Assembly (NCBI GenBank): GCA_017436575.1
Contig: JAFSCU010000001.1
Span: 1-64,000, forward strand
DNA length: 64,000 bases
Origin: Oscillospiraceae bacterium
GTDB taxonomy: Bacteria; Bacillota; Clostridia; Oscillospirales; Ruminococcaceae
Reading direction: 5' to 3'
Under the pieces are notes generated by a model that saw nothing but the letters and a program-made list of their open reading frames with translations, made no database searches and was not told the DNA's origin. Position numbers and translations under genes: made by a program. Positions 26,189 to 34,935 of this stretch are shown here, in pieces; positions within the stretch are counted from its first letter, which is position 1, and each line of letters opens with the position of its first letter.

Positions 26189-27022
26189 TCATTTTTCCTT
26201 TTCTGTAACTGTAATTTCTGCAAAATCCGGCCAATAGTCTGTTATGCGGTACCACAGTGTATAGCCGTTTACTGTGGCCATTTTTTCAACAGGCTGGTCG
26301 CGGAATTTTATTTCCATATCCCCAGGCACAGCATCCCAGTGGATATAAACCCACGGCAGTTTTTCCTTATGGTAATATCCATGCAATGTATGCATCTGTA
26401 TATAGTCATCATCTTCCTGGTTCAGCTTCTGAACGTTTGAAGAACGGTCGGCCACACGGTATTTGTTCCCAACTTTTTCAATCAGGAAAATGCCGCTTCG
26501 GTCATCGGTAATAAACATACATACCTGCAGCCATCTGCCCTGAAAATTGTCATCGCGCCAATATATGCTGTCTGTACCCGGTGATATATCCCAGGCTTCA
26601 AACCAGGCATTTCTGCACCGGTCTGCTGAATTATACAATCCATCACGCAGATAATTATCCTGTGTGAATTTATAGCCTGTCAGCAACATAACAATCATAC
26701 ATAAAACCACTATAATACATACAGCTTTTTGCTTCTGATGAATTTTTTTATTGGAATAATCAACTGTCATCCGAATAGTTTCTTCTGCTTTAGGCGCCAA
26801 CTGTTCCTGCGGAATATATTCTCCCTGTAACAGTTCGTTGAGTGTGATGTTCAGTTCTTTTGCAAGAGGCTGCAGCAAAGACAAATCCGGCATATAGTTG
26901 CCGTTTTCCCAGCGGGAAACAGTTTTTCCTGTTACACCCAGTTTTTCAGCCAGTTGCGCCTGGGTCATATTCAGCTTTTTACGGTTTTGGGCAATAAACT
27001 TGCCGATTTTATATGTATCCAT
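26189..27022 (-). CDS. Membrane-anchored XRE family regulator
   Basis: 277 aa. Residues 5-65 form an XRE DNA-binding domain (LNMTQAQLAEKLGVTGKTVSRWENG). A single membrane segment near 98-117 (AVCIIVVLCMIVMLLTGY) is followed by an extracytoplasmic domain of about 155 residues rich in Trp and Tyr. The layout suggests a one-component sensor that reads an outside signal. Excellent GGGAGG ribosome site. It forms a two-gene unit with the carboxypeptidase-regulatory-like protein downstream. The signal and target are unknown. Confidence 0.82.
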   Translation of the reverse strand: MDTYKIGKFIAQNRKKLNMTQAQLAEKLGVTGKTVSRWENGNYMPDLSLLQPLAKELNITLNELLQGEYIPQEQLAPKAEETIRMTVDYSNKKIHQKQKAVCIIVVLCMIVMLLTGYKFTQDNYLRDGLYNSADRCRNAWFEAWDISPGTDSIYWRDDNFQGRWLQVCMFITDDRSGIFLIEKVGNKYRVADRSSNVQKLNQEDDDYIQMHTLHGYYHKEKLPWVYIHWDAVPGDMEIKFRDQPVEKMATVNGYTLWYRITDYWPDFAEITVTEKEK

Positions 27023-27100
27023 AGGCCACCTCCCGTAAAAAGATTATAGCATATAAGTATTGAAATTCACTACCCATAAACAGCGAACAACAATTTTTAC

Positions 27101-27131
27101 AAAAAACACCTTACACAGAGGCAAGGTGTTC
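27101..27131 (-). terminator. Terminator of the trmN6-rsmI-phosphodiesterase operon
   Basis: AACACCTT and AAGGTGTT stem, then TTTTTTG on the minus strand. Confidence 0.82.
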
Positions 27132-27137
27132 TGTAAA

Positions 27138-27611
27138 CTATATTTCCCTGTGATAAAACAGCGGTTTTGGATTGGACAAATCCAATATGCCGTAGCAGCT
27201 GAAAGGGTTTGCTGACGGCATTACACTGCCTGGATTGAATGTGTATATACCATCGTAAAATTCATAATACTGGCGATGGGTATGGCCGAAAAGCGCAATA
27301 TCCGCCTGCATATCCATACAGGCTTTTCGCAGTGGCAACAACCCCATTTTCACATAGTAGCCATCACCGTGACAGATAAGTATTTTGTAGCCTTTCACAG
27401 TGATTATTTCCTTTGTAGGCACAGCAGTGTTTACATCACAGTTGCCTGCAACAGCAATGATTTCATATTCAGGATGGCTGGCTTTCAGTGATTGTATATC
27501 ATTTATACCATCTCCCAGAAATATGATTTTTTTAATATCTGATTCTTTTTCAATTATACGGCTGAGATAATTTTTAAAGCCGTGGGTGTCGCTGATAACA
27601 AGATATCTCAT
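27138..27611 (-). CDS. Metallophosphoesterase (YfcE/MJ0936 family)
   Basis: 157-aa phosphodiesterase with all the two-metal motifs: ISDTHG, LGDGIND, AGNCD, CHGD and FGHTHR. The physiological substrate is unknown; family members act on model phosphodiesters. AGGGGT precedes the ATG. It follows rsmI by 13 bases in an operon of RNA-modification genes. Confidence 0.92.
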   Translation of the reverse strand: MRYLVISDTHGFKNYLSRIIEKESDIKKIIFLGDGINDIQSLKASHPEYEIIAVAGNCDVNTAVPTKEIITVKGYKILICHGDGYYVKMGLLPLRKACMDMQADIALFGHTHRQYYEFYDGIYTFNPGSVMPSANPFSCYGILDLSNPKPLFYHREI

Positions 27612-27624
27612 AACTGTACCCCTG

Positions 27625-28464
27625 TTAATCTTTCATCTGCTGAACAGCCTTGTAAACTTCACTTTTACTGAATTTTGTGCCTGCACTTACCTTTTTTGCA
27701 GCTTCGCTGACAGACATATTTTCATCTTCAATCAGCTGTAGTGCTTTCTGTGCCAGGTCTTCCAGACTGTCTTCAGTCTGTGGCGGGGCTGTATAGCCTT
27801 CCAGCACCAGACAGAATTCGCCCTTTGGCGGATTTTCCTGATAGTAAGCCAGGGCATCACCTGTGGTGGTAAGGCGGATTTCTTCGTGAAGTTTTGTCAG
27901 CTCGCGCGCAATTGTCAGTTTGCGGTCTGTACCGAAATATGTGCAGAAATCCTGCAGTGTATTCAGCAGTTTATGCGGTGCTTCATAGAAAATCATAGTG
28001 CGTTTTTCGTGCACCAGGCTTTCCAGATGTTCCCTTCTCTGTTTTTTCACGGTGGACACAAAACCTTCAAAACAGAATCTGCCGGTGTCCTGACCGGATA
28101 CACACAGTGCAGTAATAACAGCGCTTGGGCCTGGCACAGGCACCAGAGTAATGCCGGCAGCATGGGCCTGTTTTACCAGGATTTCACCCGGGTCACTGAT
28201 ACAAGGTGTGCCTGCATCAGAACACACTGCACAGGTTTCACCTGCCAGAACACGCTGGATAATATAGTCGCCTTTCTGGCGAAGATTATGTTCATAATAA
28301 CTTACCAGAGGCTTTTTGATATCAAAATGATTCAGCAGTTTTACACTTACGCGTGTGTCTTCCGCCGCAATAAAATCTGCTTCCTCAAAAGCCTGTTTCA
28401 TTCGTGGTGTCAGGTCGTTAAGATTGCCGATAGGTGTGGCAACAACATAGATTTTACCTGCCAT
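27625..28464 (-). CDS. rsmI: 16S rRNA (cytidine-1402-2'-O)-methyltransferase
   Basis: SAM-dependent ribose methylation of 16S rRNA C1402 near the P site. The 279-aa protein has the tetrapyrrole-methylase-like fold: KIYVVATPIGNLNDLTPR at the N-terminus, AAEDTRVSVKLLNHF, CSDAGTPCISDPG and PGPSAVITALCVSG. Good GGAGG ribosome site. Gene order trmN6-rsmI is common in Firmicutes. Confidence 0.96.
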   Translation of the reverse strand: MAGKIYVVATPIGNLNDLTPRMKQAFEEADFIAAEDTRVSVKLLNHFDIKKPLVSYYEHNLRQKGDYIIQRVLAGETCAVCSDAGTPCISDPGEILVKQAHAAGITLVPVPGPSAVITALCVSGQDTGRFCFEGFVSTVKKQRREHLESLVHEKRTMIFYEAPHKLLNTLQDFCTYFGTDRKLTIARELTKLHEEIRLTTTGDALAYYQENPPKGEFCLVLEGYTAPPQTEDSLEDLAQKALQLIEDENMSVSEAAKKVSAGTKFSKSEVYKAVQQMKD

Positions 28465-28540
28465 ATTTCCTCCATTTTTATACTTTTTGTAATATTATGT
28501 AGATAAATTACATTATTTCTGTTTTCAGAAAGCTGTTTGG

Positions 28541-29242
28541 TTATATTTTATTGTAAATTTTCAGCACTTCGTCACTGAAACCGCCATTATCATTTTCCAT
28601 AATCAAATCCGGCATAACAGTCAGAGACACGCCACCGTTTTTGCGGCCGTCTACCAGCACCAGCCAGGGATGTGGACTGTTTTTTTTCTGGCGGACAAAA
28701 CGGATAACCTTTGGCTCTATACGGTTTGATTTCATCGCATAGATTACCGCCGCCAGCTGGCTGGGACGCTGGCATATACACAGTTTGCCATTGTCTTTCA
28801 GCAGTTTGTAAGCGGCAGCAGCCACATCATTGTCTGTCAGTGTAAGCTGGTGTCGGAAAGATGCTTTTTTATCGTCATCTTTTGGTTTGCCTGCTGTAAA
28901 GTAAGGTGGATTGCAGGTGATTACATCAAACTGCATATCTGTCTGCCAGTGGCGGATATCCCGGTTTACAGCAACCATATTTTCAATATTGTTCAAGCGT
29001 ATGCTTTCGTTTGTAAGGGCTGTGCCCTCTGCATCTATTTCCAGCGCCACGGCCAGTCCTTTGTGACCACGGTCTTTCCAGCGCAACGGAATAATACCAC
29101 AGCCACTGCCTATATCCAGTGCTGTCTGGGCGTATTTCACACCACAGAAATCACTGAGAAGAAAAGCGTCTGTACCAAAGCGGTGGGTGGAGTTGATGCA
29201 TACTTTCGTACCCTTTGCCAGGGTTTCAACTGTATAATTCAT
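28541..29242 (-). CDS. tRNA1(Val) (adenine-37-N6)-methyltransferase family
   Basis: A 233-aa Rossmann methyltransferase with the SAM loop DIGSGCGIIPL and the amino-methyltransferase motif NPPYF (about residue 108), matching the TrmN6/YfiC family. No strong Shine-Dalgarno site precedes the ATG. The assignment to tRNA1(Val) A37 rests on family resemblance and on the downstream rsmI neighbour. Confidence 0.85.
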   Translation of the reverse strand: MNYTVETLAKGTKVCINSTHRFGTDAFLLSDFCGVKYAQTALDIGSGCGIIPLRWKDRGHKGLAVALEIDAEGTALTNESIRLNNIENMVAVNRDIRHWQTDMQFDVITCNPPYFTAGKPKDDDKKASFRHQLTLTDNDVAAAAYKLLKDNGKLCICQRPSQLAAVIYAMKSNRIEPKVIRFVRQKKNSPHPWLVLVDGRKNGGVSLTVMPDLIMENDNGGFSDEVLKIYNKI

Positions 29243-29256
29243 ATAGATAAATAGTC

Positions 29257-29297
29257 AAAATCAATGGCCCAGAAACACTGTGCCATTGATTGTTTTT
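29257..29297 (-). terminator. Terminator of the rpe-rnf-like operon
   Basis: AATCAATGGC and GCCATTGATT stem, T-rich on the minus strand. Confidence 0.7.
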
Positions 29298-29310
29298 CAG
29301 ATTGTATTTT

Positions 29311-30459
29311 TTATGATACGAAATAGCTGTCCATAGCCTGTGCGGTATCTGTATTCACACCATCTGTAACCCACAGTGCAACTGATGAAACATCATTGTT
29401 CTGTACCGCTGCCGGCAGCTGTACTGTCAACTGACCTATATCATAATCGGCACCTTTGGCAGTTACAACAATATTGTCTGCACCCAACTGATATGGGTGA
29501 ACGATATAGTGTGCATAATTGCCTTCCGGCTGAATTTCAGAATAATCCACCTGAAGTGCAGACCAGCCGCCTTTTGCAGATATTTTTGCCTCCAGAGTGC
29601 CCAGCAGATTTTTCATATTTGCCAGCACCTGGTCAACAGATGCGCCAAAGTCGCGTTTGTCCAGACTGTATCCGGTAGGTGTGTGGAAACCGGCGAAAAT
29701 AAATTCCTTTACGCCCTGTGACATAATTTCATCTGTAAGTGCCAGAAGATAATCCTGCATAATCTGACTGGCAGGGTTTGCCCAGGCTTTACCGCCCAAA
29801 GCTGCACTGGAGTCCAGCCAGCGTGTGTCTGTACCCTGATACATAACAGCTGTGCTGCGTTCAACAGTGGAAATCATTTTGTCCATAAATGTGTATATGC
29901 GGGCAACAGGAGTAATATCAGCAGCGGAAAGTTTGGCTGTCAGCAGAGACAGGTCCACAGTTTTATCAGCCACCAGCTGACTGCCATACTGATTCTGTGA
30001 TGCATACAGCAGGTTGCCGTCTTTGTTTTTCAAATCAAACACCAGGTGTGTGGCATTTTTTGCCTGCATCTGTGAAATAACGCTGTCTATACCGTTTTCT
30101 GTTGTCAGCAGATTTACATCGGCGTAGTAATATACTTTTGTTTTCTGTATTACGGGCGGCACAGTCACATTGTTTTCTGAATTATCAGGTATTTCTGATG
30201 GTTCAGGCTGTGGCTGAGACTCAACCGGCTGGGATACCACAGGCTGTGAAGATGTATCCGGCTGTGATGAAGAGCTGTCATCACCGGCACCGGACAGCAT
30301 TGCCAGCAAAGGTTTGCCCAGCAGGAACCCCACCAGTACAAGAGCCAACACTATGCCGATTACAGGTATCAGCTGTTTTATCTTATAAACAGATGAAGTG
30401 GATGTGCCCATACTGTTTTTATATCTTTTGATTTTTACAGGTTTTTGTTTTCTTGCCAT
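29311..30459 (-). CDS. Membrane-anchored putative glycoside hydrolase (DUF4015/GHL10-like)
   Basis: 382 aa. A basic cytoplasmic N-terminus is followed by one membrane segment (LIPVIGIVLALVLVGFLLG, about 29-47) and a Ser/Pro/Gln-rich linker to about residue 100. The extracellular domain resembles the DUF4015 putative glycosyl-hydrolase family: VYYYADVNLLTTENGIDSVI, ATHLVFDLKNKDGNLLY, TPVARIYTFMDK. Activity is unproven. The gene starts 16 bases after the rnfA-like gene with a strong AAGGAG site, so it belongs to the same operon. It may provide an extracytoplasmic domain for that membrane complex. Confidence 0.75.
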   Translation of the reverse strand: MARKQKPVKIKRYKNSMGTSTSSVYKIKQLIPVIGIVLALVLVGFLLGKPLLAMLSGAGDDSSSSQPDTSSQPVVSQPVESQPQPEPSEIPDNSENNVTVPPVIQKTKVYYYADVNLLTTENGIDSVISQMQAKNATHLVFDLKNKDGNLLYASQNQYGSQLVADKTVDLSLLTAKLSAADITPVARIYTFMDKMISTVERSTAVMYQGTDTRWLDSSAALGGKAWANPASQIMQDYLLALTDEIMSQGVKEFIFAGFHTPTGYSLDKRDFGASVDQVLANMKNLLGTLEAKISAKGGWSALQVDYSEIQPEGNYAHYIVHPYQLGADNIVVTAKGADYDIGQLTVQLPAAVQNNDVSSVALWVTDGVNTDTAQAMDSYFVS

Positions 30460-30475
30460 TAAAAATCTCCTTTTA

Positions 30476-31099
30476 TCAAAGAGCCATTGTATTGCCTGTC
30501 AGGCCGAAAATTGCCAGTGCAAGCACTGAAATATAGATAAGAGTAATAGGCAGACCACGGAAATGCTGTGGTACCATGTCATGATTGATTTTTCTTTCAC
30601 CTTCACTGACAAGCAGCATAGCCAGCATATAACCGACACTGCTGCCCAGACCGAAACCGACAGTTTCCACAAAATTGAAACCACGGCCAAGGCTGAGAAT
30701 AATTGTACCTACTATTGCACTGTTGATGCTGGCACCTGTAAGGGAGTAGACAATTCTTTTGAAAGTGGAGCGTTTAAGCACAATACCCAACAGAAGGACC
30801 ACCACAATATAGCTGACAGCACAGCATGCAACAATAATTACAGGAGTGATAAATCTGGCGTAATATGCCAGTGGACTGCTGTAAACAAGAGGCACTGCAA
30901 AATATGCCAGTATGCTGTTTACAAGCTGGAAAAATGTAAGTGCTGTACAGAAATAAAGTGTGTCTTTACGAGGGTCATTTATCATACGCAAGCCTGTGGA
31001 AAGCCCCAGACCGCGTGCAAAGATAACATTTTCTGCACCGATAGCCAGAACAGAGTAGGAGAAGAATGTAAAAATATGATTCATAAGTGTACTATTCAT
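30476..31099 (-). CDS. RnfA/NqrE-like membrane protein lacking iron-sulfur cysteines
   Basis: 207 aa with about six membrane segments. The homology to NqrE/RnfA is clear: AENVIFARGLGL near the start, then VETVGFGLGSSVGYMLAMLLVSEGERK and VPQHFRGLPITLIY. In the family, ENxxxxxxLGxC and NCAIxG hold the cysteines of the intramembrane 2Fe-2S cluster. Here they read LGLS (Ser34) and NSAIVG (Ser127). I start at the ATG at 31099, 9 nt after AAGGAGG, overlapping the rnfE-like gene. Electron transfer through the usual cluster should not be possible. Role unknown. Confidence 0.85.
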   Translation of the reverse strand: MNSTLMNHIFTFFSYSVLAIGAENVIFARGLGLSTGLRMINDPRKDTLYFCTALTFFQLVNSILAYFAVPLVYSSPLAYYARFITPVIIVACCAVSYIVVVLLLGIVLKRSTFKRIVYSLTGASINSAIVGTIILSLGRGFNFVETVGFGLGSSVGYMLAMLLVSEGERKINHDMVPQHFRGLPITLIYISVLALAIFGLTGNTMAL

Positions 31100-31745
31100 A
31101 CATTGCATCCTCCTTTATCAGTCTTTCTTTGTAAAGATTTACACAGAGACTCCACACCGCTGAAATAAGGCCGATAATAAGATAACCGCCAAATGGTTTA
31201 TCTGCCATAGGAAGCAGTGCAACAGACATAATCTGTCTGCCTGCCACTGTACCAAAAGCCAGGAACTCACGCAGGCAGCCCAGCAGCATACAGGCCAGCA
31301 CAAAGCCTGCCGTATTTCTCAGGCCATTGATGATGGAGTATGTAAAAGATTCTTTTCTTGTTTTTTCAAAGTTTTTTACTATAAGTGGGTCAACAACCAG
31401 GATTGGCAGATATACCCCCAGTGAAAAAGCTGTTACGCCCATAATTTTGTACATAACGTAATATGCCCCACCGAAAACCAAGGCAGAAACCATCGGATAG
31501 AAAAATGTTTTCAGTGGTACTGACATGCGGCGTGTAACCAGTGAAGTGATAACACGGGTAGGTGTCAGCAGCATAACAACCATAAGTGACAGTATAAAGC
31601 TGTTTTTAAATGTAGTTGCTGCAACTGCCAGTGGTGCCAGTGCAAGACCTTTTATAAACACAGGATTTGAAAGTGTAATCTTTCTTTTTCTTACAGTATC
31701 ATCCCAGTTAAGGAGTTCTTCATGGATTTTTTTCTGTCTGTCCAT
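31092..31745 (-). CDS. RnfE/NqrD-like membrane protein lacking iron-sulfur cysteines
   Basis: 217 aa with about six membrane segments. It aligns with NqrD/RnfE at NPVFIKGLALAPLAVAATT (family: NPxxxxxLGxCxxLAVTT) and GVYLPILVVDPLIVKNFEK (family: IPLIxxNCIxxGRAEAF), then GFVLACMLLGCLREFL. The two cluster cysteines are replaced by Ala37 and Pro120. It has an unusually long charged N-terminus of about 25 residues. The start shares one base with the rnfD-like stop (TAATG), and AAGGAGG precedes it. Confidence 0.84.
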   Translation of the reverse strand: MDRQKKIHEELLNWDDTVRKRKITLSNPVFIKGLALAPLAVAATTFKNSFILSLMVVMLLTPTRVITSLVTRRMSVPLKTFFYPMVSALVFGGAYYVMYKIMGVTAFSLGVYLPILVVDPLIVKNFEKTRKESFTYSIINGLRNTAGFVLACMLLGCLREFLAFGTVAGRQIMSVALLPMADKPFGGYLIIGLISAVWSLCVNLYKERLIKEDAMYE

Positions 31746-32962
31746 TATTTACCTCCTTTATATCTTTCTTCAAATTCACGCAGTGCCTGTTCCATATCTA
31801 TGGTCTGGGTTGAAAAATCAACCTGGTCAATTTCGTCTTCTGCGCGGCTGATTATGTCCAGTGTAGTTGTGGCATCCATTTCCTTTGGCTGTTTTGGTTG
31901 TTTTACAGCTTTTACAGTTTTTTCTGCCACAGCTTCCTTTCTGTACAGTTTCTTGCCGTTTGGTTCAGACTGGTGTTTTGAAGCAGTTTTTTCAGCTTTA
32001 ACCTGTTCTTTTGCAGGCTTGTCTTCTTTTGTGCTGTCTTCTGTTTTCTTTTCAAACAGTCTGTCCCAATAACCTTCTGTGGCATTAACCAGCAGCAACG
32101 CAAAGCAGCCGCCAATTTCGTAACTGCCATAATATCTGAACAGCATTGTCAGCAACCCTGTCAGAACACCAAAAACAAGTTTTGCCCTTGGATTTTTAGG
32201 TGTGGTGGCAGGTTCATTCATCATAAACACTGCATAGAACACAATGGCACTGCACAGGATTTCGTATTTAAGGCTGTACAGGCGTGATACACCATAAATT
32301 CGTGGAAAAGCCAGTGAAAAGGCAGTGCAGGTAGCCAGAAATGACACCGGAATATGCCATGTAATCTGTTTTGTAGCCAACAGGAATATACCAATAGCAA
32401 CAATAACCAATACAAAAGACGAACCCATTGCAGCAGGGTGATTGCCCAGCAGCAGGTCGAATGTGGAAATATATGGCAGACCGCCCAGTTTAATCTGGGA
32501 GGAACCCGTAAGAGCGCTTTGTGCTGCACCTGTCCAGAAATTAACAGATGTAAGAGGTGCAACAGCTTTGAAAACTTCATTAGGCCAGTTTACAGCTGCA
32601 ACACACATTGCCAGGGCTGCCAGGCTGAAAGGATAGGAATCTTTGCCGCCAAAGGCGTGTTTGCCCACCATAACAGTAAGGGCAACAGTAACCACAACTA
32701 TGTACAGTGGCACTGAAACAGGCAGCATCATTGCAAAGGTAAGGGCTGCAACAGCACTGCTTTTATCATCAGCATCTATTTCCTGTTTGCGGATAACAGC
32801 CATGGCCACGTCAACGATACGGGCTGTTATAAAAGCTGCGCCGCATACCAGCAGTACACGGGCTGAATATATGAAACTGGCACAGATAATAAGCGGTGCC
32901 AAGGCCAGCATCATATAGTCATAGTGTTGCCGGTAATTGTTTTTATATGTCTGTGAATTCAT
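31745..32962 (-). CDS. RnfD/NqrB-like membrane protein with charged C-terminal tail
   Basis: 405 aa. The membrane core (about 1-305) matches RnfD/NqrB: MVGKHAFGGKDSYPFSLAAL, LLLGNHPAAMGSSFVLV, VFYAVFMMNEPATTPKN and FGVLTGLLTMLFRYYG. The flavin-attachment motif (DGxTGAT-type) reads SALTGSSQ at 149-156: the Asp is lost and the acceptor Thr is Ser155, so flavinylation is doubtful. A Lys/Glu-rich cytoplasmic tail of about 100 residues (306-405), not usual for RnfD, may bind a partner. It lies 12 bases after rpe. Confidence 0.85.
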   Translation of the reverse strand: MNSQTYKNNYRQHYDYMMLALAPLIICASFIYSARVLLVCGAAFITARIVDVAMAVIRKQEIDADDKSSAVAALTFAMMLPVSVPLYIVVVTVALTVMVGKHAFGGKDSYPFSLAALAMCVAAVNWPNEVFKAVAPLTSVNFWTGAAQSALTGSSQIKLGGLPYISTFDLLLGNHPAAMGSSFVLVIVAIGIFLLATKQITWHIPVSFLATCTAFSLAFPRIYGVSRLYSLKYEILCSAIVFYAVFMMNEPATTPKNPRAKLVFGVLTGLLTMLFRYYGSYEIGGCFALLLVNATEGYWDRLFEKKTEDSTKEDKPAKEQVKAEKTASKHQSEPNGKKLYRKEAVAEKTVKAVKQPKQPKEMDATTTLDIISRAEDEIDQVDFSTQTIDMEQALREFEERYKGGK

Positions 32963-32974
32963 TTAATATCTCTC

Positions 32975-33625
32975 TTATTCTTTAAGTTTTGCAATAGCTT
33001 CTGCCACATTTTCTGCACCGAAAACATAGCTGCCTGCTACCAGCAGGTTGGCACCGGCATATTTGCACATAACTGCAGTTTCAGCGTTGATACCGCCATC
33101 AACTTCAATCAGCAGGTCTTTCAGGCCCAGCTGTTTTGCTTTGCCGTGAACTCGTGCAATTTTGTCCACTGCAACCGGCATAAATTTCTGTCCGTCAAAG
33201 CCCGGTTCAACACTCATAATCAGAACAAGGTCAACTTTGTCGATATATTTGTAAACTTCGCTTGTAGGTGTTGCAGGTTTGATAACGATGCCTGCTTTTT
33301 TACCACAGGATTTGATGATGTTTATAGTTTCCATAACATCACTGTCGCTTTCCAGATGGAAAGAAACCAGGTCTGCACCTGCGTCACAGAACTGTTTTGC
33401 ATACAGATGTGGTTTGCTGATCATCAGATGTACATCAAAAAATGCATCTGATTTTTTGCGCAGGGATTTAACCACCGGAATACCCAGTGAAATATTTGGA
33501 ACAAAATGACCATCCATAACGTCAATATGCAGCATATCTGCACCGGCGTCAATAACCATCTGACAATCTTTTTCAAGATTTGCAAAGTCAGCTGAAAGAA
33601 TAGAAGGTGATACTTTGATACTCAT
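32975..33625 (-). CDS. rpe: Ribulose-phosphate 3-epimerase
   Basis: Interconverts ribulose-5-P and xylulose-5-P in the pentose phosphate pathway. 216 aa; motifs are VSPSILSADFANLE, HIDVMDGHFVPNISLG, HLMI, MSVEPGFDGQKF and EVDGGINAETA. GAGGT precedes the ATG. It heads the operon that continues into the rnfD-E-A-like genes. In many Firmicutes rpe sits next to rsgA or prkC instead, so this context is unusual. Confidence 0.96.
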   Translation of the reverse strand: MSIKVSPSILSADFANLEKDCQMVIDAGADMLHIDVMDGHFVPNISLGIPVVKSLRKKSDAFFDVHLMISKPHLYAKQFCDAGADLVSFHLESDSDVMETINIIKSCGKKAGIVIKPATPTSEVYKYIDKVDLVLIMSVEPGFDGQKFMPVAVDKIARVHGKAKQLGLKDLLIEVDGGINAETAVMCKYAGANLLVAGSYVFGAENVAEAIAKLKE

Positions 33626-33831
33626 AATTTATTACCTCACTTTTAGTGTTATATGTGAAAATGAACATAATTATCCATAATAATTAATTATACATATTTT
33701 TATATGAAAAATCAATTTTTCCGGCAAAAATTTACAATTAATCTATAAAATTAACACAATCATCAGCTTCTTCCACATATTGACAACTATGTTAAAATAG
33801 AATTAAAGATATTTTGAACGGAGGAACAAAA

Positions 33832-34926
33832 ATGCTTAAAAAATCTACTTCCCTGCTGGGCTTTGGCTGTATGAGACTGCCACAGACACCTGAAGGAAAA
33901 ATCGACTATGAACACGCACAGAAAATGGTGGACTACGCATACGAAAACGGCGTAAACTACTTTGATACAGCGTGGAACTACCACAACGAAGAAAGCGAGC
34001 TGTTCATCGGTCAGGCACTGAAAAAATACCCAAGAGACAGCTTTATTCTGGCAACAAAAATGCCTGTTTTCAAACTGGAAAACCCTGAAATGACAGCAAC
34101 AGTTTTCAACAGACAGTTGGAAAAATGCCAGGTGGAATACTTTGATAACTACCTGTGCCACTCTATGAACAGAGACAGCTGGCAGAAAGCAAAGGATTTC
34201 AAAGTTGTTGAATATCTGACAGAACAGAAAAAAGCCGGCAAAATCAAAAATCTTGGTTTCTCATTCCACGATTCTGCAGACCAGCTGGAAGGTATTCTGG
34301 ACTACACTGACTGGGATTTTGTACAGCTGCAGCTGAACTATTATGACGTGGCCACAGGCGACGCACAGCAGCTGATTGACATCTGCAACAAACGCAACAT
34401 TCCTATCATCGTTATGGAACCTATCAGAGGTGGTTTCCTGTCCAGATGTGTACCTGCTGCCATTGAAAAAATTGACGCAGCATACGGCGAAAACAAAGCC
34501 AGCAGTCTGGCACTGAGCTATGTATTCAACATTCCTGGTGTTGCAGTAACACTTTCCGGTATGAGCTGTATGGACCATGTGGTTGACAATGTAAACACAG
34601 CAAAGAACCCTATCCCAATGGACGAAAAAGCAAAAGAAGTTATCGACGGCGTTCTGGCTGAAATCAAAGCTTTCAAAACAGTGCCTTGCACAAAATGTGC
34701 TTACTGCATGCCTTGCCCTGCAGGTCTGGACATTCCTGGCATCTTTGCCCTGTACAACGATTTCAAACTGTTCGGCAACAAGTTTGCATTCAAGAGAGAA
34801 ATGGACAAAATGGAAGTAAAACCGGGCGACTGTATTTCTTGCGGCAACTGTATGAACGCCTGCCCACAGAGACTGGAAATTCCACAGCTGATGCAGGATA
34901 TCCAGGCTGAATTTGATGCACTGTAA
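33832..34926 (+). CDS. Aldo/keto reductase with C-terminal 4Fe-4S ferredoxin domain
   Basis: 364 aa. The N-terminal (beta/alpha)8 aldo-keto reductase domain (LGFGCMRLPQ, DTAWNYHNEESE with the catalytic Tyr, and LCHSMN) is followed by a C-terminal ferredoxin-like domain with CTKCAYCMPCPAG and CISCGNCMNACPQ. This architecture is common in anaerobes; electrons may come from ferredoxin. Substrate unknown. The ATG at 33832 follows GGAGG. It probably heads a unit with the next two genes. Confidence 0.92.
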   Translation: MLKKSTSLLGFGCMRLPQTPEGKIDYEHAQKMVDYAYENGVNYFDTAWNYHNEESELFIGQALKKYPRDSFILATKMPVFKLENPEMTATVFNRQLEKCQVEYFDNYLCHSMNRDSWQKAKDFKVVEYLTEQKKAGKIKNLGFSFHDSADQLEGILDYTDWDFVQLQLNYYDVATGDAQQLIDICNKRNIPIIVMEPIRGGFLSRCVPAAIEKIDAAYGENKASSLALSYVFNIPGVAVTLSGMSCMDHVVDNVNTAKNPIPMDEKAKEVIDGVLAEIKAFKTVPCTKCAYCMPCPAGLDIPGIFALYNDFKLFGNKFAFKREMDKMEVKPGDCISCGNCMNACPQRLEIPQLMQDIQAEFDAL

Positions 34927-34935
34927 TCTGATATT

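Noticed and set aside
30476..32962. Functional Rnf (sodium/proton-translocating ferredoxin:NAD) complex
   Set aside because: RnfB, RnfC and RnfG are missing and the cluster cysteines are replaced, so the energy-conserving function is not supported.
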